A DNA stretch of 64,000 bases from Pseudacidovorax intermedius (GTDB lineage: Bacteria > Pseudomonadota > Gammaproteobacteria > Burkholderiales > Burkholderiaceae_C): contig NZ_LDSL01000108.1 of the NCBI RefSeq assembly GCF_001476815.1, positions 1 to 64,000 of the forward strand. Reading direction: 5' to 3'. This document shows positions 7,668 to 16,127 of this stretch, piece by piece (position 1 is the stretch's first letter; every line of letters starts with the position of its first letter). Under the pieces are notes generated by a model. It did no database searches and was not told the DNA's origin. It saw only the letters and a list, made by a program, of their open reading frames with translations. The translations under genes and the position numbers were made by a program.

Positions 7668-8051
7668 TCAGATTAGGGAAGTGATCTTGCGGGCGCTTGC
7701 GAGCGCGTTCCGAGCATCTTGGCCTGAAACCTTCGCACGAAGGCGGTAGTCGGCTTTTACACGCTGCCCATGAAGAGCTCCGAGGAACTTTCCTCGCTCG
7801 CGGGACTTTGTTTGAATTGCTGCGTCCAGGGTGGCGGCTGGATTGGATAGTTGATGTGCAAGTTTCTCGTGAAGGCCTCGGCAGTTTCCGGGGTCCCCAG
7901 GCTCCGCGAGCAACGTGTGCCAGTCCAGCGAGTCGTGATAGGCCGCGTAGTAGGCTCGACTGACGCCATTCCTGCTGACCGCTTCTACTCCCCCTGTGTT
8001 GCCGCAAACTTGAGCGGCGAGGGCCAAGAGGTCGCTCGGACTAATTGGCAT
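7668..8051 (-). CDS. HEPN-like domain protein
   Basis: 127 residues, all helical. The segment VSRNGVSRAYYAAYHD matches the conserved helix of UPF0332/HEPN proteins (usually SRAYYAxxH), including an R-x6-H arrangement that could be the RNase motif. HEPN proteins act as RNA-cleaving toxins or as partners in toxin-antitoxin and defence systems. The start lies inside the end of the upstream gene (overlap 8041-8051), so the two are translationally coupled. The partner here is not a recognisable nucleotidyltransferase (MNT), unlike classical HEPN-MNT pairs. Toxicity and RNase activity are untested inferences. Confidence 0.55.
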   Translation of the reverse strand: MPISPSDLLALAAQVCGNTGGVEAVSRNGVSRAYYAAYHDSLDWHTLLAEPGDPGNCRGLHEKLAHQLSNPAATLDAAIQTKSRERGKFLGALHGQRVKADYRLRAKVSGQDARNALASARKITSLI

Positions 8052-8835
8052 CAGCTGTCTCTAAGGAGCCGTCCTCATGCAGCGCGCCGTAGAACGACAC
8101 GTTGATGGGGAGCCGGTCCAAATCGGCTTCTACCAGCAGGGATATGAGTTCGCCTGTCATGTCAGCGGCATCTTCCGGGGAAACAGCAATGCGGAACTGC
8201 ACCCAGTGGCAGTCCATTTCTTCATCGAAGAGCAGCCGGGGTGAGCGATCAAGCCAGAAAAGCCGTCGCTGCCGGAGCATTTCACCCGCTAGGTCAAGAA
8301 CCCGAGCGTATTCCGAATCCGGAATCCCAAATTCAAACGCCTTATGAGCCATCATCTTGACATCCTCGATTTGATCAATCGCAGAAAGATCGATATTCAT
8401 TTTTGCTGCTGATGCCAAAGCCTTCTGCAGCACAGAGAATGCACCAGAACTCGCGACGCCAGTTAAAAACAGATACCAATCAAGATTGTGAGTCTCAAAA
8501 TCTTTGATTAGCGTTTGGACTCGGCTAAACATTCCCCAATTGTGATACGCAGCAATTCGTCCATTGAGAATGGAGTCCCAATGGGCGCCGGCGGTCTCTG
8601 CACGTGTGATGAGGCGTTCGAAATATTCGAAATCGCCGGTTAGGTGAACAACCTCGGCCATCCTTAGAAGCGAGGCACTGCGAGCGCCGCCGCCTCGCGT
8701 TCCGGGCTCTAGTCGATCCATCCATTCCATGATCAGTGGATCGCCAGCATCCAAGTAGCGGGCGACCGACCGAACGAAGGCGATCAGCTCGGACTCGATC
8801 TCGTCGGCGACGAGTTTGGGTATGCGTGCAGGCAT
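8041..8835 (-). CDS. Unknown helical protein coupled to HEPN-like gene
   Basis: 264 residues, not recognised. The first three quarters are helical and repeat-like (HLTGDFEYFERLITRAE, FSRVQTLIKDFETHNLDWY), suggesting an alpha-solenoid. The last 60 residues (DCHWVQFRIAVSPEDAADMTGELISLLVE) form an alpha-beta domain. The gene is first in the reverse cassette within the tail operon and overlaps the HEPN-like gene by eleven bases, so it may be its sensor, antidote or regulator. Its base composition is lower in GC than flanking tail genes, as expected for recent acquisition. Confidence 0.6.
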   Translation of the reverse strand: MPARIPKLVADEIESELIAFVRSVARYLDAGDPLIMEWMDRLEPGTRGGGARSASLLRMAEVVHLTGDFEYFERLITRAETAGAHWDSILNGRIAAYHNWGMFSRVQTLIKDFETHNLDWYLFLTGVASSGAFSVLQKALASAAKMNIDLSAIDQIEDVKMMAHKAFEFGIPDSEYARVLDLAGEMLRQRRLFWLDRSPRLLFDEEMDCHWVQFRIAVSPEDAADMTGELISLLVEADLDRLPINVSFYGALHEDGSLETADAN

Positions 8836-8968
8836 GGTGGTACCCGCCGAGTGTAGGCCCGGTACCTGCCGCAGCAGGTCAATCCGTTTTCCCTCACCTG
8901 AGCGCGCGATCAGGCGCGGCGGCTGCGTGCATGTGGGGCGCTGGCGGCCGGGGTGGGGCGGCCCCGCT

Positions 8969-8977
8969 CCCTAGTAT
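8969..8977 (+). promoter_or_regulatory. Recurrent phage motif YCCTAGYAT, copy 3
   Basis: CCCTAGTAT ends seven bases before the GTG at 8985. It follows directly after the reverse-oriented cassette, where late transcription must be re-established or carried through, so a promoter role is attractive here. Confidence 0.45.
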
Positions 8978-8984
8978 CCATCCG

Positions 8985-9455
8985 GTGCCCGTCGCCTACC
9001 CGCCAGACCTGCCCCCGATGCAGCGCGCCTCGAAGAGCCGCAGCCAGCCTGCGGCCTTCACCGTGGCCGAGCCCCGCCGCGGCTACGGCTACCGCCAGGC
9101 GGTGGGCACTGACACGCCGGTCATCTGGGACTGCATCTTCCGGTTTCGAGCGCAGGATGCGGTGCGCTTCCAGCTCTGGTTCACCGTGCAGCTGCAGCGC
9201 GGCCTTCTGGAGTTCACCATGCCGATCCTCACGGAATTCGGCCTGCTGGACCATGTCTGCCAGTTCCTGCCCGACGGCCTGCTGGACGCCACGGAGGAGG
9301 GGGGCGTCTGGACGTTCAAGGCCAGCATCATGGCCAGGGCTCAGGTGGTGCCCGACGCCTACACCGAGGCGGCCGACCTGATCATCGGCCTGCCCGACTG
9401 GCTGACCTGGGCCGAGATCCTGGACCTGTCCATTGCCGCGGTGCCGGAGGCCTGA
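8985..9455 (+). CDS. Minor tail protein (gpM-like)
   Basis: 156 residues from a GTG start at 8985; a longer frame upstream has no tail-like content. The N-terminal pattern with a GYGYRQAVGTDTPVIWDCIFRF segment and a later PDAYTEAADLIIG is typical of tail-tip proteins encoded right after the tape measure gene (lambda gpM equivalents). It would form part of the distal tail ring. It is followed, with one-base overlap, by the DUF1833 gene. The distance of seven bases from a CCCTAGTAT motif supports the GTG. Confidence 0.65.
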   Translation: MPVAYPPDLPPMQRASKSRSQPAAFTVAEPRRGYGYRQAVGTDTPVIWDCIFRFRAQDAVRFQLWFTVQLQRGLLEFTMPILTEFGLLDHVCQFLPDGLLDATEEGGVWTFKASIMARAQVVPDAYTEAADLIIGLPDWLTWAEILDLSIAAVPEA

Positions 9456-9937
9456 TGGACCGCGCCGAGTTCTGGAGCACGAAGAGCCCGCTGCCAGTCT
9501 TCGAGGCGGTGGTGTTCGAACACCCGGCCTTCGACCAGACCTTCTACCTGGTGGCGAACCAGTTCGAGGAGGTGGTGCTGGGCGGCGTGGCCCACATCCC
9601 CACGCCGATGACCGTGAAGCCGCCCGACCAGACCGGCGACGCCACGGCGAAGCTGTCCATCGCCTTCCCGCGCGCCGTGGTTGGCCGGGAGTTCAAGCGC
9701 AAGCTGGGGCTGGTCCGCGCGTCCGGCTCGCGCGAGCCCATCGTGGTCCGCTACCGCGTGTTCCTCGGCGAGACGGACGCGCCGAAGGTGACCTGGAACC
9801 TGTTCGCCGCCGATGGCCAGGGCATCACCTTCTCACCCGACACGGTGCAGGTGAACGCGACGGCGGACAACCCGATGCGGCGGCTGGCGGGCCCGATCTA
9901 CGACCCGGCCTTGTTCACCGGCCTGCAACTGGTATGA
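9455..9937 (+). CDS. DUF1833 phage tail protein (gpL-like)
   Basis: 160 residues. The sequence AVVFEHPAFDQTFYLVANQ followed by FPRAVVGREFKRKLG is characteristic of the DUF1833 family, found between the gpM-like and NlpC/P60-like genes in many prophages of Burkholderiales and related groups. It takes the place of lambda gpL in the tail tip. Start and stop overlap both neighbours, so the M-L-K-like genes form a coupled translational unit. It lacks the cysteines of gpL that bind an iron-sulphur cluster. Confidence 0.75.
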   Translation: MDRAEFWSTKSPLPVFEAVVFEHPAFDQTFYLVANQFEEVVLGGVAHIPTPMTVKPPDQTGDATAKLSIAFPRAVVGREFKRKLGLVRASGSREPIVVRYRVFLGETDAPKVTWNLFAADGQGITFSPDTVQVNATADNPMRRLAGPIYDPALFTGLQLV

Positions 9938-10329
9938 CGCCCGAGCAGTTCGCCGCCCGCGCCGTCGGTGTGCCCTGGGTGCGCTGGCGCTCCGACTGGC
10001 AGGCCATGGACTGCTTCGGCCTCATTGTGCTCTACCACCGCCACGTCCTCAGCATCGAGCTGGGCGAGGTGCCCCAGACCGACATCGCGGCCGGCTTCGC
10101 CGCGGCGCCGGGCTGGCGCGAATGCGGCCGCGGCGCCGGCGCCACCTGCTTCATGGCCTGGCGCGACGGCGCGCCGCAGCACTGCGGCGTCCTGCTGCCG
10201 GGCGACATGCTCCTGCACGCCGAGGCCAACGAGATCCATCCGCCGGGCAGCGTTCGCGTCACGCGCCTGGCCGTCGCCGAGCGCGCCTACGGCCTGCTGC
10301 GCTTCTACCGCTACCACCCGCCATGCTGA
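9934..10329 (+). CDS. NlpC/P60-like tail tip peptidase (gpK-like)
   Basis: 131 residues. MDCFGLIVLYHRHV carries the nucleophile Cys context of NlpC/P60 cysteine peptidases and DGAPQHCGVLLPGDMLLHA contains a candidate catalytic His. The family (including DUF6950-like variants) is encoded at the lambda gpK position and is thought to cut peptidoglycan cross-links during DNA entry or to act in tail assembly. Only the C-terminal peptidase half of lambda gpK is present; the JAMM-type half is absent. The ATG at 9934 overlaps the previous stop by four bases. Confidence 0.7.
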   Translation: MTPEQFAARAVGVPWVRWRSDWQAMDCFGLIVLYHRHVLSIELGEVPQTDIAAGFAAAPGWRECGRGAGATCFMAWRDGAPQHCGVLLPGDMLLHAEANEIHPPGSVRVTRLAVAERAYGLLRFYRYHPPC

Positions 10330-12809
10330 CCATCTGCCACGACCCGGCCGGCGCGCTCGGCCGCGACCGCTACGCCCTGGACTGCACCGCCAGCCTGCAG
10401 GAGAACATCCAGCGGCACCTGCGCTCCGGCGCCGACTGCCGGCTGCTGATCAACGGCCAGGAGGTCGACCCCGCCACGGATCCGCGCCTGGACCTGCCGC
10501 CGCACGCGGCCGACGAGGTAGTGGTGGTGCGCCGGCCCGGCTTCGGCATCGACGCAATCTACTACCTGTATGCCGCCTATGCGGTGCTGACGGTCTACAG
10601 CATCGCCGCGGCGCGCCGCGCCCAGGGATCGGCCAATGCGTCGCCCACGGGCAGCGACAGCCCCAACAACTCACTGACGGCGCAGACCAACATTGCCCGG
10701 GCCTACCAGGCCATTCCCGACGTCCACGGCTACCGCCGCTGCTGGCCTGACCTGATCCAGCCCAGCATCGTGGAGTACATCGACAACATCAAGTACATCA
10801 CCGAGTGGCTGTGCGTCTCGCGCGGCCGCGGCGACATCAGCGACGTGCGCTACGCAGAATCGCCCATCGGCGACATCGCCGGCGCGAGCTACGAGATCTT
10901 CGGGCCGGTGGGCGGCGGCATCCACCCCGAGAACGGCACCACGACGCTGCTGGACGTGCTGGAGACCTACGCCAGCGACGAGGTGAACGGGCAGGAGATG
11001 GCGCCGTCGGTGCCGTTTACGACCGTGGGCGGCGGCGCCACCATCACGGCCGAGGACGGGGCCACGACCTTCAGGGTGGCCATCACCGACAACCCGCCGC
11101 TGGCTGACCTGAAGAGCCTGGCGCCGACCGGCACGGCCCGTGTGCGGTTCACCATCACGCCGGCCGACACCGGCGCGGGCACGCCGGCCGTGCTGTTCGA
11201 CCAGATCTGCACGGTGCTGGGGTACGTGGTCAGCGATGGCATCTGCACCTTTACCTTCTCGAGCGAGCCCTGGGACACCGGCGGCGAGACGTTCGAGGAG
11301 GTGCGCGAGGTGAACATTGCGCCCCAGGCGTCGCACTACTCGCCCATCGGGCCCTTCACGCTGCCGGTTCCCTGCGACCGCATCCGCTGGAACACGGTGT
11401 TCCTGCGAGGGCTCAAGGGCCTGATCAAGATCCGGGCCGAGTGGTGGGCCATCGACGGCGCCGGCGCGGAGATCCCCGGCACGCGGCAGAGCCAGGACCA
11501 GGACTTCACCCACAACACCTACGACCAGCGGTTCTACACCACCACGGTTGTGCCGGCGGCCGGCTTCCAGCGCTATCGGGTGCAGTTCACACGCATCACC
11601 GAGGAATTCGGGGAGGGCGGGGTGAACGTGGCCAAGCTCGAAGAGCTGTACGCCATGAAGCACTACCCCAGCAAGGTGCTGCCGGGCGTGACGGTGATCA
11701 GGGTGACGACGAAGGCCACGACCGAGGCCACGGGCTTCAGCGACCGGAAGTTCAACTGCCGCTGGTTGCGGCACTGCCGCGTGCTCTTCGACAACGTGAA
11801 CATCGGGCCCACGCGGAACTTCGCCCGGTCCATGGCGCACATGTGGACGCTGGCCGGGAACGACCTGGCTGAGCTGGACGTGGACAGGCTGAACGCCATC
11901 AACGTGCAGTTGGGCGAAACATCGCCGCTCCTGCGCTTTGACGCCAGCCTGGACGACGCCGAGATGAGCCTGGGCGAGCGGATGCAGATGGCCGCCGACG
12001 CGGCGCGGTGCACGGTGTGGCGCGACGGCACGCGGTGGACCGTGACGCGCGACCAGGCGCGCAGCTACCCCGAGCTGCAGTTGGACTACCGCAACCTTGC
12101 CGCCGGCGGCGACGGCGCCATCAGCTACGCCGCGCACATGCCCGCGTCGAATGACGGCGTGGAGCTCGAATACGTGGACGAGGCGACGCAGGCCAAGAAG
12201 AGCTACGTGCGCCTCACCATCGCCGACGGCAGCGTGAGCTTCGGCGAGAGCCGCAACGCGCTCAAGGTGAAGCTGCCGGCTTGCACCACCTACGCCCAGG
12301 CGCTGAACCGGGCGCAGTTGGAGGCGCGAAAGCTGCTGTTCCAGCGAGTCACCGTGAGCGACAAGGCCATGAACGATGCGGGCGTGCTGGGCCTGGGCAG
12401 CCTGGTGCGTTGGGTGGACCCGGCCGACTTCGCTGGTGACGACGGCCTGCAGGCGGGCGAGGTCATGGCCATCGCCGGCAACGTCATCCGCACGAGCGAG
12501 CCGCTGGACTGGAAGGGCTTCGCGTCCGGCCGCATGCTCTTCACCGGCGCGAACGGGCGGCGTTTGGGCGCGCCCGTGGTGTGCACGCCGGTGGCGGGAG
12601 GCGTGCAGCTGGCCAGCGTGCCGGCCGGCCTGTACGTGCGCAGCGAGACGCGGCAGCTGGGCAGCCGCTATGCCTTCGCCGTCGGCCTGACCGAGGGCGA
12701 GATGGAGGCGGCCGGGCTGTACGTGTGCACGTCGATCCGGCCGGACGGGAAGGGCAACATGGATCTGGCGCTGGCGGAATACGACGACCGCATCTACGCC
12801 GACGACTGA
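10323..12809 (+). CDS. Tail tip host-specificity protein (gpI-gpJ-like fusion)
   Basis: 828 residues. The first 70 residues look like the small beta-grasp domain of lambda gpI (LTICHDPAGALGRDRY, then CRLLINGQEVDP). A hydrophobic segment follows (about 73-97, IDAIYYLYAAYAVLTVYSIA), then the gpJ/TipJ-type body with several beta domains (for example FGPVGGGIHPENGTTTLLDV and the LEYVDEATQAKKSYVRLTI region). In lambda gpI and gpJ are separate genes. The protein forms the central tail tip that contacts the host receptor or carries the fibres. The ATG at 10323 overlaps the upstream stop by seven bases. Confidence 0.8.
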   Translation: MLTICHDPAGALGRDRYALDCTASLQENIQRHLRSGADCRLLINGQEVDPATDPRLDLPPHAADEVVVVRRPGFGIDAIYYLYAAYAVLTVYSIAAARRAQGSANASPTGSDSPNNSLTAQTNIARAYQAIPDVHGYRRCWPDLIQPSIVEYIDNIKYITEWLCVSRGRGDISDVRYAESPIGDIAGASYEIFGPVGGGIHPENGTTTLLDVLETYASDEVNGQEMAPSVPFTTVGGGATITAEDGATTFRVAITDNPPLADLKSLAPTGTARVRFTITPADTGAGTPAVLFDQICTVLGYVVSDGICTFTFSSEPWDTGGETFEEVREVNIAPQASHYSPIGPFTLPVPCDRIRWNTVFLRGLKGLIKIRAEWWAIDGAGAEIPGTRQSQDQDFTHNTYDQRFYTTTVVPAAGFQRYRVQFTRITEEFGEGGVNVAKLEELYAMKHYPSKVLPGVTVIRVTTKATTEATGFSDRKFNCRWLRHCRVLFDNVNIGPTRNFARSMAHMWTLAGNDLAELDVDRLNAINVQLGETSPLLRFDASLDDAEMSLGERMQMAADAARCTVWRDGTRWTVTRDQARSYPELQLDYRNLAAGGDGAISYAAHMPASNDGVELEYVDEATQAKKSYVRLTIADGSVSFGESRNALKVKLPACTTYAQALNRAQLEARKLLFQRVTVSDKAMNDAGVLGLGSLVRWVDPADFAGDDGLQAGEVMAIAGNVIRTSEPLDWKGFASGRMLFTGANGRRLGAPVVCTPVAGGVQLASVPAGLYVRSETRQLGSRYAFAVGLTEGEMEAAGLYVCTSIRPDGKGNMDLALAEYDDRIYADD

Positions 12810-12818
12810 CCCGCGCCT

Positions 12819-12827
12819 TCCTAGCAT
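12819..12827 (+). promoter_or_regulatory. Recurrent phage motif YCCTAGYAT, copy 4
   Basis: TCCTAGCAT lies between the tail tip and tail fibre genes. The nearest ATG in frame is at 12857, 29 bases away, so here a leader would exist; an in-frame CTG at 12830 is closer but unlikely. Confidence 0.4.
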
Positions 12828-12856
12828 CCCTGTGCAGTCCATCACACCGACTGCAC

Positions 12857-15172
12857 ATGGTCACGCCTACCCTAACCCCTATTCCAAGCCAGAAGCCGCA
12901 GGACCTTCAATTCAACGTCGAAGCGTTGGACAAGATGGTCAATTCGGACGATCTATCGTTTGTGGATCGCTTCGGCACGGAGCGCCAGACCATTGCAGGA
13001 TATGAGGGATCGCTGCAGGCTGCTGTGACCTCTGTCGATGGTCAGGCGTCTGCAGCATCCGCTCAGATCGCATCTACCGCGAGCGCGGCCAGCACCTCCG
13101 TGACATCCACCGCAGCGGCAGTCAATGCCTCTCTGACCTCGGCTGCCGCCACAGCCAGCTCGCAGATCTCGGGCAAGGTGGCTGCTGTCAACACGACTGC
13201 CACACAGGCCCAAAGCGACATTGAAGGCAAGGTCGAGAACATCGATGCCATCGTGGTGGGGGCGACGGCCACCATAGCGCGCAATCTCGGCAGTTACGCA
13301 TCGGCTCCGACCCAGCGGCCCAACGGCTCGCCCCTGCAGGTCGGGGACTTCTACTTCAACACGACGCTCGGTCAGGCCTTCATGTGGAACAGCGCAGCGT
13401 GGGCCTCGCTGATCGCGGCGGACACGGCCGCACTGGCCAGCGACACCGGCGCGACCATGGTGGGCACGAAGGCGCCGGGGACTGGTTCCGTTGGCCGCAC
13501 CCTGGCCTCGATTGCGTCGGAGCGCCTGAGCATCCTGGACAAAGGTGGCGAGCCAACCGGCGTTGGTTCTTCGCAAATCGCCTATGAGGTTGCGACGAGC
13601 CAGTCACTGTACACGTGGACGCCCCCGGGCTTGTTCAAGCTGCCCAGCGGCCTCACCGACACGCGCGGCAGTTACCTCGATGGCCCCGGCGTGTACTACA
13701 AGCCCATCACCGGCGGCAAGCAGCGACTGAACAACACCGGCGACCGCCATCAGTGGGTCTTTGGGCGTGAGTACCTGGCGCCTTGGCACAAGTTGCTCAT
13801 GCAGCAGATGCTCGCGCCGACGATGCAGCCGGCCGTGCTGTGCTCGGGCGACTCAACCACGTACGGCATCGGCGGCAACGGCGTCGACGAGGCGTACGCC
13901 ATCTGGACGCTGCTCAAGAAGTACGGCCGCGCCAAGGGCCTGATCCCATCCATGGGGATGACGGTCTACAACGGGGGCCACCCGGGCATGAACACCGAGC
14001 AGTGGCGCGTCGGCGTGCTGCCGGGCGACCTGACGCTGCCCTGGCAGCTTGCCGTGCTCCGGTGGGGCATCAACGACCCCGGCTGGCTCATCAACGGCAC
14101 GCCGCCGCTGCTCGACGCCGGGCAGGACTACGTGTCGCCGGACGGTTACCGCCGCCGCAATGCCAACGACACGATCGCTTCGCTGCGTGCGGCTCTCGCG
14201 ACCATCCGGGCCGCCCGCCCCCTGCCCAACCTCAGCATCGTCATCATGGCGCCGAGCACGACGTTCGACACGCCGAACGCCCGCGACGCGCTGTACTACG
14301 AGGAGCTCATCCCCGGCCTGAAGAAGGCGGCCCGCGACTTCCACTGCTGCTTCATCGACACGTACCACTACCTGCAGGACTCCGAGCCCGCCGCAGGCCT
14401 GTGGATGGACAACCCGTTTGGCGACGGCCGGGCCATCCACCCGCACAACGAGATGAACGCCCAGATCGTGGACGTCCTGGGCAAGGTGGTGTTCCCCGAC
14501 GGCCTCCAGGCCGCCGCGGGCAACAACCTCGTGCGCAACATCGGGGGCGTCGAACAGAACGGCGACGGAAACGCGCTGCCGAGCGCCTACGACTACGGCG
14601 TGACCCTCGGGCGGGCGCTGAACAACTTCCCGGTCAACGGCGCCCACATGACGGTCCGCACCCAGGACGAAATCGTCATGCAGACGGTGATGCCGTTTCT
14701 CGACGCAGACATGGGCTTGTTCTACACGCGCATGGGGCGGGCCGCTTCGCTGGCGGGCCAGCCTGTCGCCTGGGGGCCCTGGATCTCGTCGAGCGACAGC
14801 AGGCAGATCAACGTGACGCCGCCGAGCGACGGCAGCCTGGAGCAGCCACCCGGCGCTGGCGACGACAAGATGCGGGTAGCTTCGTCGGGCAACGCCAGCA
14901 TCACGCAGGGCTACCTCCAGGTGCCGCTGGGCGCCTCCGCCTCTTTCACCGCGGGAACAATCTTCGGCAACGTGCCGGCCGGGTGGCGGGCCCCGCGCGA
15001 CGGGCTGCAGGTCATCAATGGCTGCTACAGCTGGGACGGCGGCGACACCCCTGCCGCGTTCAAGCCGCTGCTGGCGGCCCTGCGCCCGAACGGCGACCTG
15101 GTCTTGCTGACCCCGACCGTCGGTGCCGTCAAGCGCATCTACGTCTACGCCACGTGGTCGCGCTTGGCCTGA
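12857..15172 (+). CDS. Tail fibre/receptor-binding protein with SGNH esterase domain
   Basis: 771 residues. The N-terminus (about 1-55) should attach to the tail tip. Residues about 55-150 form an Ala/Ser/Thr-rich coiled stalk. From about residue 325 there is an SGNH/GDSL hydrolase domain: block I around VLCSGDSTTYG (Ser near 332), a block III-like LRWGINDPGW, and a block V candidate GRAIHPHNEMN with His. The final 230 residues are beta-rich and probably trimerise or bind receptor. Such esterases remove acetyl groups from surface polysaccharides during adsorption. This suggests an O-acetylated surface glycan as receptor, which is an inference. Confidence 0.75.
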   Translation: MVTPTLTPIPSQKPQDLQFNVEALDKMVNSDDLSFVDRFGTERQTIAGYEGSLQAAVTSVDGQASAASAQIASTASAASTSVTSTAAAVNASLTSAAATASSQISGKVAAVNTTATQAQSDIEGKVENIDAIVVGATATIARNLGSYASAPTQRPNGSPLQVGDFYFNTTLGQAFMWNSAAWASLIAADTAALASDTGATMVGTKAPGTGSVGRTLASIASERLSILDKGGEPTGVGSSQIAYEVATSQSLYTWTPPGLFKLPSGLTDTRGSYLDGPGVYYKPITGGKQRLNNTGDRHQWVFGREYLAPWHKLLMQQMLAPTMQPAVLCSGDSTTYGIGGNGVDEAYAIWTLLKKYGRAKGLIPSMGMTVYNGGHPGMNTEQWRVGVLPGDLTLPWQLAVLRWGINDPGWLINGTPPLLDAGQDYVSPDGYRRRNANDTIASLRAALATIRAARPLPNLSIVIMAPSTTFDTPNARDALYYEELIPGLKKAARDFHCCFIDTYHYLQDSEPAAGLWMDNPFGDGRAIHPHNEMNAQIVDVLGKVVFPDGLQAAAGNNLVRNIGGVEQNGDGNALPSAYDYGVTLGRALNNFPVNGAHMTVRTQDEIVMQTVMPFLDADMGLFYTRMGRAASLAGQPVAWGPWISSSDSRQINVTPPSDGSLEQPPGAGDDKMRVASSGNASITQGYLQVPLGASASFTAGTIFGNVPAGWRAPRDGLQVINGCYSWDGGDTPAAFKPLLAALRPNGDLVLLTPTVGAVKRIYVYATWSRLA

Positions 15173-15197
15173 CGGTCGATTCAGAACAGGAAATCCC

Positions 15198-15482
15198 GTG
15201 AACGACAACACTGCATCGAGTCTCTTCGTGAACGAATCGCCCTACGAATATGTGCCGCTTGCCGCGCTGGCCGAGGGCGACCAGGTCGCGGTGATGGGTG
15301 ACATCTTCGAGATCACGTCGCTCGGCGAATCGCCCACGGCCCGCCACATTCGCGCGGGCACGCTCCCGGCCGAGTTGGCGGCGACGTGGGCGCCTTCCAC
15401 CGCTACGGGTATGCGCTTTGCGCGCCTCAAGGTCAAGGTGACCATCACGACGGACGCTGCTGCTGCAGACAGCGAGGCGTGA
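15198..15482 (+). CDS. Small phage protein after tail fibre
   Basis: 94 residues from a GTG at 15198, preceded by the purine-rich AACAGGAAAT. The middle reads PLAALAEGDQVAVMGDIFEI and is predicted to be a small beta barrel. The C-terminus is Ala/Asp-rich. Genes of this size right after a fibre gene can encode fibre chaperones or caps, but no family is recognised. The stop overlaps an 11-codon reading frame (15482-15517) which itself runs into the next start. Confidence 0.5.
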   Translation: MNDNTASSLFVNESPYEYVPLAALAEGDQVAVMGDIFEITSLGESPTARHIRAGTLPAELAATWAPSTATGMRFARLKVKVTITTDAAAADSEA

Positions 15483-15516
15483 TGGCTGAACCCACTACCA
15501 CCGCAGCGGAGGCTTG

Positions 15517-15846
15517 ATGGAACTGCCTGAACTCCCCGACGGCTGGCCGACGAAGCTGGCGGGCCTCGCTGGCAGCTTCGTCAGCATGGGCTTCGTCAAG
15601 GGCACCGTGCCCGCGCGCATCTTCATGGCCATCAGCGGCGCGCTGCTCAGCTTCTACTGCTCACCCTTCGTCTCGGCGCAGACGGGGCTGCCGGAGGGCG
15701 GCACGGGCTTCCTGGTGGGGCTGTTCGGCATGGCCGTGGTCAGCAAGCTCTGGGAATCCATGTCGACGTGGGAGGTGCAAGAGCTCTGGCAGATCGCAAT
15801 GGCCTGGCTGCGCCGCCTCACAGGCACGCGGAAGGAGGACCAATGA
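15517..15846 (+). CDS. Putative holin (first)
   Basis: 109 residues with two hydrophobic segments, LAGSFVSMGFV plus IFMAISGALLSFYCSPFV, and FLVGLFGMAVVSKLW. A charged C-terminus follows (RRLTGTRKEDQ). It comes just before a second small membrane protein and the endolysin, the expected place of a holin or antiholin. The ATG at 15517 is preferred to a TTG three bases upstream because GGAGG sits at good distance. The stop overlaps the next ATG. Confidence 0.6.
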   Translation: MELPELPDGWPTKLAGLAGSFVSMGFVKGTVPARIFMAISGALLSFYCSPFVSAQTGLPEGGTGFLVGLFGMAVVSKLWESMSTWEVQELWQIAMAWLRRLTGTRKEDQ

Positions 15847-16127
15847 ACCCCGTCTTCGATTCGATGTGGATTGCGCTCGTCGCGGTGTGCTGGTTGATCG
15901 TCGCCATGGGCGCTTTCATCGCCGTTTTCTCACCGCGCATCAACGACACGCTGACCGAGCGCGTGTGCCTGGGCTTCGTGTGCGTGTGCGCGGTGGCCAC
16001 TGCCTGGCGGGTCTATGAGACCGAGTACATGACCCTGGGCTTTCGCTTCACCTCCGTCTGCCTGGCCGCCTACGTCCTGTCGATCTTCTGGAAACACCGC
16101 CCCGCGGCCTGGAGGCGCAAGTCATGA
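15843..16127 (+). CDS. Putative holin/antiholin (second small membrane protein)
   Basis: 94 residues with three hydrophobic segments (WIALVAVCWLIVAMGAFIAV, VCLGFVCVCAVATAW, FTSVCLAAYVLSIFW) and a basic tail ending KHRPAAWRRKS. Three membrane spans and small size fit class I holins. Paired with the preceding gene it may form a holin/antiholin set that times lysis; which is which cannot be read from sequence. The start lies within the upstream stop (ATGA-type overlap) and GGAGG precedes it. Confidence 0.6.
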   Translation: MNPVFDSMWIALVAVCWLIVAMGAFIAVFSPRINDTLTERVCLGFVCVCAVATAWRVYETEYMTLGFRFTSVCLAAYVLSIFWKHRPAAWRRKS

